The translations under genes were made by a program, and so were the position numbers. Below, in pieces: positions 8,784 through 18,549 of a stretch of DNA of 64,000 nucleotides. The notes beneath the pieces are model-generated. The model was given only the letters and a program-made list of their open reading frames with translations. It had not been told where the DNA came from and did no database searches. The stretch's first letter is position 1. Every line of letters starts with the position of its first letter. Source of the DNA: Pseudodesulfovibrio sp. 5S69 (GTDB lineage: Bacteria > Desulfobacterota > Desulfovibrionia > Desulfovibrionales > Desulfovibrionaceae); contig NZ_CP146609.1 in assembly GCF_037094465.1 (NCBI RefSeq), forward strand, positions 4,097,162 to 4,161,161. Reading direction: 5' to 3'.

Positions 8784-10055
8784 ATGCGAACGGTCCTAGC
8801 CCTCATCCTTGCCCTCCTGCTCCTGCCCGCCGCCGTCCTGGCGGCCGAGGAGGAACAGCCGTACCCCTTCACGGACCCGTACCGGGCCACGGTGCTGGGC
8901 ACGCCCGCCAAGCTGCGCTACCAGTTCAAGGCCCCGGTCCGGCCGGACGTCCGGGCCATCCGCATCGAGGGGCGGCGGGTGCCCGAGGTCTTCTCCTACA
9001 GCCGGGACATGTTCTTCACCACCGCGTTGCAGGACCACCCGGCCCCGCTCATGTTCGTCATCGCGGGCACGGGCGCGGAGCACAATTCGGGCAAGATGGC
9101 CTTCCTGACCCAGGTGTTCCACGAGGCCGGGTATCACGTGGTCGCCCTGTCCTCGCCCACGCACATGAACTTCGTCATCAGCGCCTCGGAACACGGGGTG
9201 CCGGGCTACGCGCCCTATGACGTGGCCGACCTGGACCGGGTCATGGGCTGGGTCCGCGAGGAGCTGGCCAAGGAGTGCACGATCACCGGGTACAGCGTGG
9301 CCGGGTACAGCCTGGGCGGCCTGCACGCGGCCTTCCTGGCCGAGATGGACGCCGCAACCCACGAGTTCGGCTTCGAGCACGTGCTGATGATCAACCCGCC
9401 CGTGTCCCTGTACCGCTCGGTGACCCGGCTGGACTCCTGGCTGACCGAGGAGAACCTGGGGCGGACCACGGTGCACCACGAGATCGAGGGGTTCATCGAC
9501 CGCTTTTCCGACTATTACCTGCACGCCGACGTGACCGACCTGGACGACGATTTCATGTACGACATGATCACGGACATCGGGCTCAAGGAGCGGGACTTCA
9601 AGACCCTGATCGGGGCCGCCTTCCGGGTCTCGTCCGCGTCCATGATCTTTTCCTCGGACGTCTGCCTGCGGGCCGAGTACCTGGTTCCGCCGGAGAACTA
9701 TCCGCTCAAGACGTCCAGTACGCTGCTGCCCTATGCGCGGCAGGCCTTCGACATCCCCTTCGAGAGCTACCTGGACGAATACCTGCTGCCCTTTCTGCGC
9801 TACAACGACCCGACCATGACCCGGGCCGAGGCGATCCGGCGCTCCAGCCTGGAATCCATCCGGGACTGGCTGGCGAAGACGGACAAGGTCGTGGTGGTGG
9901 GAACCCGAGACGACGTCATCCTGGACGAACAGGACGTGCGCTTCCTGGAAACGGTCTTCGGCGACAGGGCGCACCTCTTCAAGCACGGCGGCCACTGCGG
10001 CAACATGATGACCCCGGCGTTCGTCCGGGTGATGCAGGAACTGGTGCAGCCGTGA
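8784..10055 (+). CDS. Exported alpha/beta hydrolase upstream of mlaA
   Basis: The product is 423 residues and begins with a clear Sec signal (MRTVLALILALLLLPAAVLA, cleavage probably after LAA). The nucleophile elbow is GYSLGG, with the serine at about residue 177. FVIAGTGAEHNSGK near residue 92 could supply the oxyanion region, and an HGGHCGN motif near the C terminus offers the catalytic histidine. The long N-terminal frame of 56 extra codons lacks a signal and a ribosome site, so I start at MRTVL. The stop overlaps the GTG of mlaA by three bases, tying it to phospholipid trafficking at the outer membrane. An esterase or lipase acting in the periplasm is a reasonable guess; the substrate is not known. 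Confidence 0.75.
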   Translation: MRTVLALILALLLLPAAVLAAEEEQPYPFTDPYRATVLGTPAKLRYQFKAPVRPDVRAIRIEGRRVPEVFSYSRDMFFTTALQDHPAPLMFVIAGTGAEHNSGKMAFLTQVFHEAGYHVVALSSPTHMNFVISASEHGVPGYAPYDVADLDRVMGWVREELAKECTITGYSVAGYSLGGLHAAFLAEMDAATHEFGFEHVLMINPPVSLYRSVTRLDSWLTEENLGRTTVHHEIEGFIDRFSDYYLHADVTDLDDDFMYDMITDIGLKERDFKTLIGAAFRVSSASMIFSSDVCLRAEYLVPPENYPLKTSSTLLPYARQAFDIPFESYLDEYLLPFLRYNDPTMTRAEAIRRSSLESIRDWLAKTDKVVVVGTRDDVILDEQDVRFLETVFGDRAHLFKHGGHCGNMMTPAFVRVMQELVQP

Positions 10056-10852
10056 GCGCGCGTACGGGGTTCAAACTTCTCCCGGCCTTGCTGGTCCTGA
10101 TGCTCCTGGGCAGCTGCGGGCCCAAGGTGGTGGACGTGACCGACCCGCAGGCCGGGCTCGCGCCCTCCGGGTTCCGGACCACGGTGCACCACTGGCCCAA
10201 GGAGAACTCGCAGGCCCTGCGCTTCCTGGACATCTACGACCCGTGGGAGCCCATGAACCGCAACCTGTACGAGGTCAACGCCACCCTGGACAAGTACGTC
10301 ATGCTCCCGGCGGCCAACGTGTACAAGCTCGTCCTGCCCGCGCCCGTCCGCTCCGGGATCAAGAACTTCTTCGCCAACCTCAACGAGCTGCCCACCGCGT
10401 TCAACAGCCTATTGCAAGGGCGCTTCCGGAAAGTGGGCATCTCGTTCTCGCGCTTTCTGATCAACTCCAGCTTCGGCCTGCTCGGCGTGCGCGACCTGGC
10501 CTCGCGCAACAAGAAGCTGCCCCGCCAGAACGAGGACGTGGGCCAGACCCTGGGCTACTGGGGCATCGGCCCGGGCCCGTACTTCATTATGCCGCTCATG
10601 GGCCCGTCCAACGTGCGCGACACCGTGGGCTTCGGCGGCGACATCCTGGTTCTGTACGTGGAGGTGGAGATGCTCTACCAGGCCGCGGGCATCGAGGACG
10701 GCACCCCCCTGGACATGACCGACCTGGTCCTGCGCGGCCTGAACATCCGCGCCAACACCGCTTTCAGCTACCACTCCACCGGCTCGCCCTTCGAGTACGA
10801 GATGGTCCGGTTCATCTACACCAAGAAGCGCGAGCTGGACATCCAGCGGTAG
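10052..10852 (+). CDS. mlaA: MlaA/VacJ-family outer-membrane lipoprotein
   Basis: The product is 266 residues from a GTG start that overlaps the preceding stop. A lipobox (LLGSC, Cys22) predicts lipidation. The body has the family signatures YDPWEPMNRNLYEVN, FFANLNELPTAFNSLLQG, RFLINSSFGLLGVRDLAS, and EDVGQTLGYWGIGPGPYFIMP. In proteobacteria MlaA removes mislocalised phospholipids from the outer leaflet of the outer membrane and passes them to MlaC. No mlaBCDEF genes occur in the window. The coupled upstream hydrolase suggests lipid turnover in the same place. Confidence 0.92.
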   Translation: MSARTGFKLLPALLVLMLLGSCGPKVVDVTDPQAGLAPSGFRTTVHHWPKENSQALRFLDIYDPWEPMNRNLYEVNATLDKYVMLPAANVYKLVLPAPVRSGIKNFFANLNELPTAFNSLLQGRFRKVGISFSRFLINSSFGLLGVRDLASRNKKLPRQNEDVGQTLGYWGIGPGPYFIMPLMGPSNVRDTVGFGGDILVLYVEVEMLYQAAGIEDGTPLDMTDLVLRGLNIRANTAFSYHSTGSPFEYEMVRFIYTKKRELDIQR

Positions 10853-10872
10853 CGCCCTTCGCATCCGACGCG

Positions 10873-10905
10873 AAAGGGCCCGCTCCTTCCGGAGCGGGCC
10901 CTTTC
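10873..10905. terminator. Bidirectional terminator after mlaA and cstA-like gene
   Basis: AAAGGGCCCGCTCC and GGAGCGGGCCCTTT form a long perfect stem with a TT loop, followed by CTTATT. It lies between converging genes. Confidence 0.85.
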
Positions 10906-10939
10906 TTATTGCAATGCCTGTCGAGCCCGTTGCGGCCGG

Positions 10940-12361
10940 CTAGGCGGAGGTCTCCACGACGGTCTTTCCGGAGAAGACGTACTTGAAGAGGAAGATGGCG
11001 AACACGACCGCCGCACCGATGAGGCCGATGATCACGGAGGTGTCGTAATCCAGGCCGAACCCGATCTTGGCGTTGGCGATGAAGGTCACGCACACCGCGG
11101 TCATGAAGGTGGCCGGCAGGGTGGCGATCCAGTGCAGCTTGCCGCGCTGGGCCAGGTAGGCAGCGGACGCCCACAGGACCAGGGCGCTCAGGCACTGGTT
11201 GGAGAAGCCGAAGTACCGCCAGATGGTCGAGAAGTTCTGGGTGGAGATGACGTAGCCGATGACGAACAGCGGCACGGAGATCAAGAGGCGCTTGGAGACG
11301 GCCTCCTGCTTCATCTTGAAGGTCTCGGCCACGATCAGGCGGGTGGACCGGAAGGCGGTGTCGCCGCTGGTGATGGGCAGGACGATGACGGCCAGGATGG
11401 CCAGCCCGCCGCCGATGGTGCCGAGCAGGGAGTGGGAGATCTCGGCCACGACCGCGGACGGGGAACCGGCGGCGATGACCGCGGACAGGGCCTGCGGGTT
11501 GTCGTAGAAGGACACGCCCAGCGCACACCAGATCAGACCGATGATGCCCTCGATGATCATGGAGCCGTAGAACACGGCGCGGCCCTGGCGCTCATTCTCG
11601 ACGCAGCGGGCCATGAGCGGGGACTGGGTGGAGTGGAAGCCGGAGATCGCGCTGCACGAGATGGTGATGAAGAGCAGCGGCCAGATGGGCTTGTCGGCCG
11701 GGTGCATGTTGCTGAAGTTGAGGTTGGGCAGGACCTGGTGGCCGGAGAACATCAGGGCCACGAACAGGGCGGTGGTCATGGCCAGGAGCAGGAAGCCGAG
11801 CAACGGGTAGATGCGGCCGATGATCTTGTCGATGGGCAGGATGGTGGCCAGGAAGTAGTAGCCGAAGATGCAGGCGACCAACAAGCCGGTGTTGATGCCG
11901 GTCAGGCCGTTCAGGAGCTTGGCCGGGGAGAGCACGAAGACCACGCCGACGAGCATGAGCAGGATGAACGAGAACAGACGCATGACCTGGCGCGCGGGCA
12001 TGCCGAGGTACTCGCCGACGACCTCGGGGATGGACGCGCCGTTGTTGCGCACGGAGAGCATGCCGGAAAAGTAGTCGTGCACCGCGCCGCCGAAGATGCA
12101 GCCGATGACGATCCAGATCATGGCCACGGGGCCGTAGAGTGCGCCCAGGATGGGGCCGAAGATGGGGCCGATGCCCGCGATGTCGAGCACCTGGATGAAG
12201 ATGAGCTTCCACTTGGGCATGACCATGTAGTCGATGCCGTCGGCCATGGCGATGGCCGGGGTGACGCGGTTCTCATCCGAACCGAATACGCGGTCCACGA
12301 ACGTGCCGTAGATGAAATATCCAGCGATGAGAAGGGCTATGCAGCCGAAGAAAAATAGCAT
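10940..12361 (-). CDS. CstA-family carrier (pyruvate/peptide symporter-like)
   Basis: The product is 473 residues and almost entirely membrane segments. Family signatures include KWKLIFIQVLDIAGIGPIFG, GPVAMIWIVIGCIFGGAVHDYF, LSVRNNGASIPEVVGEYLG and SAISGFHSTQSPLMARC. It is the shorter CstA form; E. coli CstA and BtsT are about 700 residues. CstA and BtsT take up pyruvate with protons. It is downstream of a LytTR regulator and a LytS/BtsS-type kinase, the same trio as the E. coli BtsSR-BtsT pyruvate system. The ATG follows GGAGG. The 137-base gap before it carries LytTR-type repeats, so it probably has its own inducible promoter. Confidence 0.88.
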   Translation of the reverse strand: MLFFFGCIALLIAGYFIYGTFVDRVFGSDENRVTPAIAMADGIDYMVMPKWKLIFIQVLDIAGIGPIFGPILGALYGPVAMIWIVIGCIFGGAVHDYFSGMLSVRNNGASIPEVVGEYLGMPARQVMRLFSFILLMLVGVVFVLSPAKLLNGLTGINTGLLVACIFGYYFLATILPIDKIIGRIYPLLGFLLLAMTTALFVALMFSGHQVLPNLNFSNMHPADKPIWPLLFITISCSAISGFHSTQSPLMARCVENERQGRAVFYGSMIIEGIIGLIWCALGVSFYDNPQALSAVIAAGSPSAVVAEISHSLLGTIGGGLAILAVIVLPITSGDTAFRSTRLIVAETFKMKQEAVSKRLLISVPLFVIGYVISTQNFSTIWRYFGFSNQCLSALVLWASAAYLAQRGKLHWIATLPATFMTAVCVTFIANAKIGFGLDYDTSVIIGLIGAAVVFAIFLFKYVFSGKTVVETSA

Positions 12362-12408
12362 GTTTCACAACCTCCGATGAAAATGTTACGCCGCCGAGCG
12401 GCGATTTT

Positions 12409-12474
12409 TCTATAGGAGGTTTCGCAAAGGCGATGCGACGGTTTCCGTCTGAACCGACCTTTTCCCTGTCTGAA
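12409..12474 (-). promoter_or_regulatory. LytTR-type direct repeats and putative promoter of the CstA-like gene
   Basis: On the minus strand TTCAGACAGGGAAA and TTCAGACGGAAACC (plus-strand 12461-12474 and 12440-12453) are direct repeats whose shared TTCAGAC cores are exactly 21 bp apart, two helical turns. Response regulators with LytTR output (YpdB, BtsR) bind such pairs. A -10-like TATAGA lies at 12409-12414, about 45 bp before the start codon. Confidence 0.55.
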
Positions 12475-12498
12475 AAACCGTATCGCTTGATTGAGCGG

Positions 12499-14199
12499 TC
12501 AGGCACGATTCGGCACATGGAGCACGATGGTCGTGCCCCGGCCGGGGGTGCTGTCCACCATGGGGGCGAACTGGCGGCCGTAGATATGCTCCATGCGGCT
12601 TAAACAGTTGCGCATGCCGATGCCGCCGGTCACGGAGTCGGCGCACTCGGTGTTCAGGACGCGGTCCAGGGTCTCCCGGTCCATGCCCACGCCGTCGTCG
12701 GCCACGCTGACTTCGAGACAGCCGTTCTCGTAGCGGGCGGTGAGCCGGACCGTGCCGCCCTGCTCGCGGCCGAGCACGCCGTGGCGGATGGCGTTCTCCA
12801 CCAGGGGCTGGATGGTCAGCGGCGGGATGGGCCAGTCCTCGCACCCGGCCTCCACGTCCGAGACCACCTGGATGCGGTCGCCGAAGCGGGCCTGTTCGAT
12901 GGCCAGGTAGGAGCGCACCTGCTCCAGTTCCTCGCTCAGGGGGATGAACCCCCGGCTGAGGTCCAGGTTGCGGCGCATGTACAGGGACAGGTCCATGAGC
13001 AGCTCGCGGGCGCGCTCGGAGTTGGTCCGGCAGAACGAAGTGATGGTGTTCAGGGAGTTGAACAGGAAATGCGGGTTGATCTGGGCGTGCAGGCGGCGGA
13101 TCTCGGCGTGGGCCAGCATCTGCTCCTTGATCTGGATGTCTTCCAGCTCCACCTGGGTGGAGAAGAGGTTGGCCAGCCCGTTGGCCACCTCGAACAGGGT
13201 GGCGTTGAGGGGCCGCTCGCGGCTGCCGTAAAACTTGAGCGTGCCCACGATCTCGTCGTTCTTCTTGAGCGGCACGATGATGGCCGAGGTCATGGGGCAG
13301 TCGGCGTGGTTGCAGCCGATGTCGTCGGCGCTGTGCAGGAAGGTGGACTGGCCCGTGCGGACCACTTCGCGCGTGGCGTTGGTGCGGATCTCGCACCCGG
13401 CCAGGTGGTGGTCGTCGCCCGCCCCGATGTGCGCGAGCACGTCGCGGGTGTCGGTGATGGCCACGGCGGCCACGCCCACCCGGTTGTAGATGATCTCGGC
13501 CGTGGCCGCGGCGGTCTCCAGCGACAGCCCCAGGCGCAGGTAGCTGACCGCCATGTTGGCGATGTCCAGGATGATCTGGGCGTGCAGGGACTCGCGCCGC
13601 TCGCGGTCGCGGGAAAACAGGTTGATGACCTCCACGAACAGGGCCGCGCCGAAGGCGTTGACCAGGATCATGGGCGGGGCGATGAGCTTGACCAGCTCCC
13701 ACGCCTCGGGCAGCGGCCGGGACATGAGCAGGAGCAGGCCCATGTGCATGACCTCGCCCACCAGGGCCAGGGCCGAGGCCATCCGCCAGTTCATGGCCCT
13801 GTCCCCGTATTTCCAGGCGATCATGCCCGCCGCGAAGCCCTCGATGGCCGTGGAGATGCCGCAGGGATAGGCGCTGAACCCGTGCAGGTCGAAGAGAATG
13901 CGGTGCACCCCGGCGATGAGCCCGGCGCCGATGCCGACCACCGGCCCGCCGAACAGGCCGCCGGAGATGACCACCATGGCGCGCAGGTTGGCCACGGAAT
14001 CGAAGACCGCGTTGCCGGTGTAGGTGCCGAGGATGCCGAGCAGGCCGAACAGGATGGTCACCAGGACCGTGCGCAGCTTCGAGCTCTCGCTGGTGAAGTG
14101 CATGCGCCGCACGGGCATGATGGTCATGAACAGGAAGACCACGCCCACCATGAGGCCGAACCGCTCGGCCAGGGTCAGGATGATTTCAAAGGTGTTCAC
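12499..14199 (-). CDS. LytS/BtsS-type sensor histidine kinase
   Basis: The product is 566 residues from a GTG after AGGAG. Residues 1 to about 190 hold several membrane helices of the 5TM-LYT sensor type. Residues about 205-350 look like a GAF domain. The dimerisation/phosphoacceptor block is HAQINPHFLFNSLN, with His377 the expected phosphorylation site. The ATPase N-box is IQPLVENAIRHG, followed by DDGVGM and GIGMRNC. Nine bases separate it from the response regulator gene upstream, so they are co-transcribed. By analogy with BtsS it may sense external pyruvate or a similar small molecule. The GAF domain has scattered Cys and His residues that could add a second input. Confidence 0.92.
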   Translation of the reverse strand: MNTFEIILTLAERFGLMVGVVFLFMTIMPVRRMHFTSESSKLRTVLVTILFGLLGILGTYTGNAVFDSVANLRAMVVISGGLFGGPVVGIGAGLIAGVHRILFDLHGFSAYPCGISTAIEGFAAGMIAWKYGDRAMNWRMASALALVGEVMHMGLLLLMSRPLPEAWELVKLIAPPMILVNAFGAALFVEVINLFSRDRERRESLHAQIILDIANMAVSYLRLGLSLETAAATAEIIYNRVGVAAVAITDTRDVLAHIGAGDDHHLAGCEIRTNATREVVRTGQSTFLHSADDIGCNHADCPMTSAIIVPLKKNDEIVGTLKFYGSRERPLNATLFEVANGLANLFSTQVELEDIQIKEQMLAHAEIRRLHAQINPHFLFNSLNTITSFCRTNSERARELLMDLSLYMRRNLDLSRGFIPLSEELEQVRSYLAIEQARFGDRIQVVSDVEAGCEDWPIPPLTIQPLVENAIRHGVLGREQGGTVRLTARYENGCLEVSVADDGVGMDRETLDRVLNTECADSVTGGIGMRNCLSRMEHIYGRQFAPMVDSTPGRGTTIVLHVPNRA

Positions 14200-14208
14200 C
14201 GCGTTCTC

Positions 14209-14988
14209 CTACAGCGCCATGGCGTCCTTGAACGGCCGCACGCGCGCCTTGCTGACCGTGATCTCGGTCTCGGCCTCGTCGCGCATGGTCAGCACGTATT
14301 TGCCGTTGAACCACGGGGCATAGGTTCGGACCAGGGCCAAGTTGACCAGTTGGGAACGGTTGGCCCGGAAAAAGGGAAACCCCTCCAGCCGCTCTTCGAG
14401 GCGGTCCAGGGTCAGGTCGCAGGCACAGGGGTAGACGGCGCTGCGCGTTCCGGCGTGGACCCTGCGGTTCTCGTAGTTGAAGTAGACGATTTCCTGGGGG
14501 CTCAGGAGGATGTTGCGCCCTGAGTGTTCCACGCTGATGCGCGTCACGCCCGGCTTGATGCCCGCGCCCGCCAACAGCCTGCGCAGGACCTCGCTCGACT
14601 CGCGGGTCTCGCTGGCCGCCAGCCGCTTGCGCACCCGGTCCAGGCTGTCGGCCAGCCGCTTGGGGTCCACGGGCTTGAGCAGGTAGTCCACCGCGTTCTC
14701 GTCAAAGGCGCGGATGGCGTACTCGTCGAACGCGGTGACGAATACGACCAGGGGCTGGCGCTCCATGGCCATGACCTCCTGGAGCACGGAAAACCCGTCT
14801 CGGCCCGGCATCTGGATGTCCAGGAAGACCAGGTCCGGCCGCTTGGCCGCGATGGCCTTGGCCGCGTCCGCCGCGTTGCCCGCCGTGCCGACCACGTCGA
14901 TGTCGGCGTGGGACGAGAGCAGATAGTTCAGTTCGTCCTGGGCGGGCGGCTCGTCGTCCACCAATATGGTCCGTATGATGTTGTTCAT
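14209..14988 (-). CDS. LytTR-family response regulator
   Basis: The product is 259 residues. The ATG at 14988 has AGGA six bases before it; another in-frame ATG lies six bases upstream but has no room for a ribosome site. The receiver domain spans residues 6 to about 125, with acidic residues 11-13, phosphoacceptor Asp57 (LVFLDIQMPG) and Lys in LLKPVDPKRL. The C-terminal 110 residues are a LytTR DNA-binding domain (SPQEIVYFNYENRRV, FFRANRSQLVNLALV). It heads the operon with the kinase and CstA-like carrier and is the likely binder of the repeats at 12440-12474. Confidence 0.92.
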   Translation of the reverse strand: MNNIIRTILVDDEPPAQDELNYLLSSHADIDVVGTAGNAADAAKAIAAKRPDLVFLDIQMPGRDGFSVLQEVMAMERQPLVVFVTAFDEYAIRAFDENAVDYLLKPVDPKRLADSLDRVRKRLAASETRESSEVLRRLLAGAGIKPGVTRISVEHSGRNILLSPQEIVYFNYENRRVHAGTRSAVYPCACDLTLDRLEERLEGFPFFRANRSQLVNLALVRTYAPWFNGKYVLTMRDEAETEITVSKARVRPFKDAMAL

Positions 14989-15191
14989 AATCATTCCTGC
15001 GTACGGGGCACGCAAGGACGAAGTAAGGCATGCGCGGCCGGTTGGCAAGTCCGCTTCTCCGTGGAAGGCCACACCGGGATAAATCGCCCCGCCCCCGCGC
15101 CAACTATCTCTTGACAACCCACCCCCTCTGACCCGAAGGAGGTAATGGAGGGAAGCCCCTCCTCAGTCCACCACAACTTCAGAGGTGACCC

Positions 15192-16007
15192 ATGGCCGCC
15201 CGCTCCCGTTCCAAGACCGGTAAGGCAAAGCGTTCGTTACGGCGTCCGGCCCGACCCGGACCGGGACTTCCCCCGGCGTCCCCCGAGGCGCAGCGGGAGA
15301 CTTTGGCCGACCGTCTCTCGCGGGAGCGCATGGAAGCCTTCATGACTGCCCTGCGCCCGCAGGGAGAAGCCCCCGACCATCCGGTCAAGGCGCTGCACGA
15401 CGCCGTGCGCGAGGCGTATGCCGTGTGCGAGTCCATGCTCGACGAGCTCCAGCTGGACCCGCCCCTGGCCTGCAAGCGCGGCTGCATCCACTGTTGCTAC
15501 AACCAGGTGGCCCTGACCGAACCCGAGGCCCTGTTCCTGGGGCTGCACCTGCTGGGGACGCGCTCCCCGGAGCGGCTGCGGGACCTGGCGAACCGGGCGC
15601 GGGCCCTGGCGGACGGGCTCAAGGGCAAGAGCTGGCGGGAGATCGGCATGATGCGCCACCGGCTGCCCTGCCTGTTCCTGGAGGACGGCGGCTGCTCGGT
15701 CTACCCGGCCCGCCCCCTGGCCTGCCGGGGCTGGAACTCGGTGGACGAGAAGATGTGCCTGCGCAGCAACCTGTCCGGGGACGCCCTGACCCCCATCGAA
15801 AACCACCCCATCGTGCGGGAAATCGCGGACGGTATCCAAAGCGGCCTGCTGCGCGGTGCAAGCGCCTTTGGACTTGAAGCTGGCTACCTGCTCATGGCCC
15901 GCGCCACGGCCCTGCTCCTGTCGGGTGACCCGGAACAAGGAATCATGGACACCACCGCCGACTGGCTGGACGGCAAGCCGTTCTTCGGACGCAAGGCCAA
16001 GTGGTGA
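15192..16007 (+). CDS. YkgJ-family cysteine-cluster protein
   Basis: The product is 271 residues. The basic N terminus (about 30 residues) is followed by CKRGCIHCCYNQVALTEPEA, the hallmark of the YkgJ/zinc- or iron-chelating family, and by a second half-motif CSVYPARPLACRGWNS. The eight or so cysteines probably bind a metal or Fe-S cluster; no enzymatic role is established for the family. The ATG follows AGAGGTGA. The gene stands alone, divergent from the LytTR operon, and ends in a strong terminator. Confidence 0.8.
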   Translation: MAARSRSKTGKAKRSLRRPARPGPGLPPASPEAQRETLADRLSRERMEAFMTALRPQGEAPDHPVKALHDAVREAYAVCESMLDELQLDPPLACKRGCIHCCYNQVALTEPEALFLGLHLLGTRSPERLRDLANRARALADGLKGKSWREIGMMRHRLPCLFLEDGGCSVYPARPLACRGWNSVDEKMCLRSNLSGDALTPIENHPIVREIADGIQSGLLRGASAFGLEAGYLLMARATALLLSGDPEQGIMDTTADWLDGKPFFGRKAKW

Positions 16008-16046
16008 CTTCGCAGCCGGGGGCGAAGGAAAGCGAAAATCGCGCAC

Positions 16047-16076
16047 AAAAAAGCCGCTCCGAAGAGCGGCTTTTTT
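16047..16076. terminator. Bidirectional terminator
   Basis: AAAAAAGCCGCTC and GAGCGGCTTTTTT flank a four-base CGAA loop, so both strands read a stem followed by a T-run. It serves the YkgJ-like gene and the converging lepA-lepB operon. Confidence 0.9.
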
Positions 16077-16098
16077 CATTCCGACCGGTAACCGGCAC

Positions 16099-16719
16099 CT
16101 AGTTCAACAACGTGCCGATTCGGTTGAATCTGATATCTGTCAGGGAGCCCCAGGACCAGTAGATGACCAGGGCCTTGCCCACGATCTTGGAACGTTTCAC
16201 CGGGCCCCACCAGCGGGAGTCGTAGGAGCCCTCGCGGTTGTCGCCCATGACGAAGTACTGGCCTTCGGGGATGACCACCGGGCCGAAGTTGTCGCGCACG
16301 GGCATGGTATCGGCCTTGGTGTGCAGCACGTACGGCTCGTCCAGGGGCTGGCCGTTGATGTAGACCACCTTGTTGCGCACCTCCAGGGTCTCGCCCGGCA
16401 GGCCGATGACGCGCTTGATGAAGTCCTTGGACTCGTCCTCCGGGAACAGGAAGACGATGATGTCCCCGCGCTTGGGGTCGCCGGTCTTCATCAACACCTT
16501 GCCGTCCGTGGTGTCGAGCCAGATGTCGGACGGCAGGCGCACGTCGTAGGCGAACTTGGAGACCAGCAGATGGTCGCCGATCTGGAGCGTCTCAAGCATG
16601 GACCCGGACGGTATCTTGAAGGCCTGGACGATGAAGGCGCGGATGACGAAGGCCAGGAGCAGAGCCACCACGATGGCTTCCAGCGTATCACGAAACGATT
16701 TGAGAGAGCTTTGTGTCAT
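16099..16719 (-). CDS. lepB: Signal peptidase I
   Basis: The product is 206 residues. One membrane helix (about 14-34) precedes the catalytic serine block FKIPSGSM (Ser40). The general base lysine is Lys102 in KRVIGLPGE. Box E (GDNREGSYDSRWWG) is present near residue 165. The enzyme cleaves Sec and Tat signal peptides on the outer side of the inner membrane. It follows lepA by 24 bases, the classical lepA-lepB pairing. Confidence 0.95.
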   Translation of the reverse strand: MTQSSLKSFRDTLEAIVVALLLAFVIRAFIVQAFKIPSGSMLETLQIGDHLLVSKFAYDVRLPSDIWLDTTDGKVLMKTGDPKRGDIIVFLFPEDESKDFIKRVIGLPGETLEVRNKVVYINGQPLDEPYVLHTKADTMPVRDNFGPVVIPEGQYFVMGDNREGSYDSRWWGPVKRSKIVGKALVIYWSWGSLTDIRFNRIGTLLN

Positions 16720-16743
16720 GGGATTCCTTGTTGGGAGGGCCGA

Positions 16744-18549
16744 CTAATCTTCGTCGGCTTTCAGTACGGACAGGAACGCTTCCTGAGGGATTTCCACGTT
16801 GCCCATGCGGCGCATGCGCTTCTTTCCCTCCTTCTGCTTTTCCAACAACTTGCGCTTCCGGGTGATGTCGCCGCCGTAGCACTTGGCGGTGACGTCCTTG
16901 CGGAAGGGAGCATTGCGTTCCTTGGCAACGATCTTGTTGCCGATGGCGGCCTGGATGACCACCTCGAACATCTGGCGCGGGATGCTGCGCTTGAGTTTGA
17001 GCGCGAGCGAGCGGCCGATGCGGGCGGAGTTCTCGCGGTGCACGATGCAGGAGAAGGCGTCCACGGGGTCGCCGTTGATCAGAATGTCCAGCCGGACCAG
17101 GTCCGCCTCGCGGTAGTCGATGACCTCGTAGTCGAGGGACGCATACCCCTTGGTGGAGGATTTCAGTTTGTCGAAGAAGTCGTACATGACCTCGGCGAAC
17201 GGCATCTCGTAGGTGATGACCACGCGCGTGGAGGTGATGTAGGCGATGTTCTTCTGGATGCCCCGCTTTTCCTCGCACAGGGCCAGGACCGCGCCCACGT
17301 ACTCGTTGGGCACGTGCACCTCCAGGCGCACGTACGGCTCGCGGATGGCCTTGATGCGGGTCGGGTCCGGCAGCTTGGACGGGTTGTCGATGATCAGGTC
17401 CTCGTCGGTCACGGTGGTAACCTTGTAGATGACCGACGGGGCCGTGGTGATCAGCCGGGCCTCGAACTCGCGCTCCAGGCGTTCCTGGATGATCTCGATG
17501 TGCAGAAGCCCCAGGAAGCCGCAGCGGAAACCGAAGCCGAGGGCCTGGGAGGTCTCGGGCTCGTAGGTGAAGGCCGCGTCGTTGAGCTGGAGCTTTTCGA
17601 GCGCCTGCTTGAGGGTCTCGTATTCGGCGGGCTCCACCGGGTACAGGCCGGAGAAGACCATGGGCTTGACCGGCTTGAAGCCGGGGTACGGCACGGCCAC
17701 CGGGTTGTCGGCCAGGGTGATGGTGTCGCCCACCGGCGCGTCGCCGAGTTCCTTCATGGAGGCGCACAGGAAGCCGACCTCGCCGGGGCCCATCTCCTTG
17801 ATGTCCTTGGCCTCGGGCATGAACGCGCCCAGCCGGGTGACCTCGAAGGCCTTGCCGCTCGAGAATATCCTGATCCGGTTGCCCTTTTTCAGGGTGCCGT
17901 CGATGATCCGGAAGAGGACCACCACGCCCTGGTAGGAGTCGTACCAGGAGTCGAAGATGAGCGCCTTGAGCGGCGCGTCCGGGTCGCCCGAAGGCGGCGG
18001 CAGCAGATGGATGACCGCGTCCAGGACCTCCTGCACGTTCAGCCCGGTCTTGGCCGAAACCATGATCGGGTTGGAGCAGTCCAGGCCGATGACCTCCTCG
18101 ATCTCGCGGCTGATGCGCTCGGGGTCGGCGCTGGGCAGGTCGATCTTGTTCAGCACCGGGATGACCTCGAGGTCGTTGTCCAGGGCGAGGTACACGTTGG
18201 CCAGGGTCTGGGCCTCCACGCCCTGGGTGGAGTCCACCACCAGGAGCGCGCCCTCGCAGGCGGCCAGGGACCGCGAGACCTCGTAGGAGAAGTCCACGTG
18301 GCCCGGCGTGTCGATGAGGTTGAGGATGTATTTGGTCCCGTCGTGATCGGTGTACGGGATGCGCACGGTCTGCGCCTTGATGGTGATGCCGCGCTCGCGC
18401 TCCAGCTCCATCTTGTCCAGATACTGGTCCTTTTTCTCGCGGTCGCCGACCATGCCGGTGATCTCGAGAATGCGGTCGGCCAGCGTCGACTTGCCGTGGT
18501 CGATGTGGGCGATGATGCTGAAATTGCGTATTTTATCGATCTTACTCAT
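16744..18549 (-). CDS. lepA: Elongation factor 4 (ribosomal back-translocase)
   Basis: The product is 601 residues when started at [10 protein letters not shown], which has GGAA just upstream; an ATG nine bases earlier is less well placed. GTPase motifs are in order: AHIDHGKST (G1), the GITIK switch I, DTPGH (G3) and NKIDLP (G4). The C terminus carries the LepA-specific domain ending [19 protein letters not shown]. LepA acts on stalled or mistranslocated ribosomes. The length matches the family norm of about 600. Confidence 0.97.
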   Translation of the reverse strand: MSKIDKIRNFSIIAHIDHGKSTLADRILEITGMVGDREKKDQYLDKMELERERGITIKAQTVRIPYTDHDGTKYILNLIDTPGHVDFSYEVSRSLAACEGALLVVDSTQGVEAQTLANVYLALDNDLEVIPVLNKIDLPSADPERISREIEEVIGLDCSNPIMVSAKTGLNVQEVLDAVIHLLPPPSGDPDAPLKALIFDSWYDSYQGVVVLFRIIDGTLKKGNRIRIFSSGKAFEVTRLGAFMPEAKDIKEMGPGEVGFLCASMKELGDAPVGDTITLADNPVAVPYPGFKPVKPMVFSGLYPVEPAEYETLKQALEKLQLNDAAFTYEPETSQALGFGFRCGFLGLLHIEIIQERLEREFEARLITTAPSVIYKVTTVTDEDLIIDNPSKLPDPTRIKAIREPYVRLEVHVPNEYVGAVLALCEEKRGIQKNIAYITSTRVVITYEMPFAEVMYDFFDKLKSSTKGYASLDYEVIDYREADLVRLDILINGDPVDAFSCIVHRENSARIGRSLALKLKRSIPRQMFEVVIQAAIGNKIVAKERNAPFRKDVTAKCYGGDITRKRKLLEKQKEGKKRMRRMGNVEIPQEAFLSVLKADED

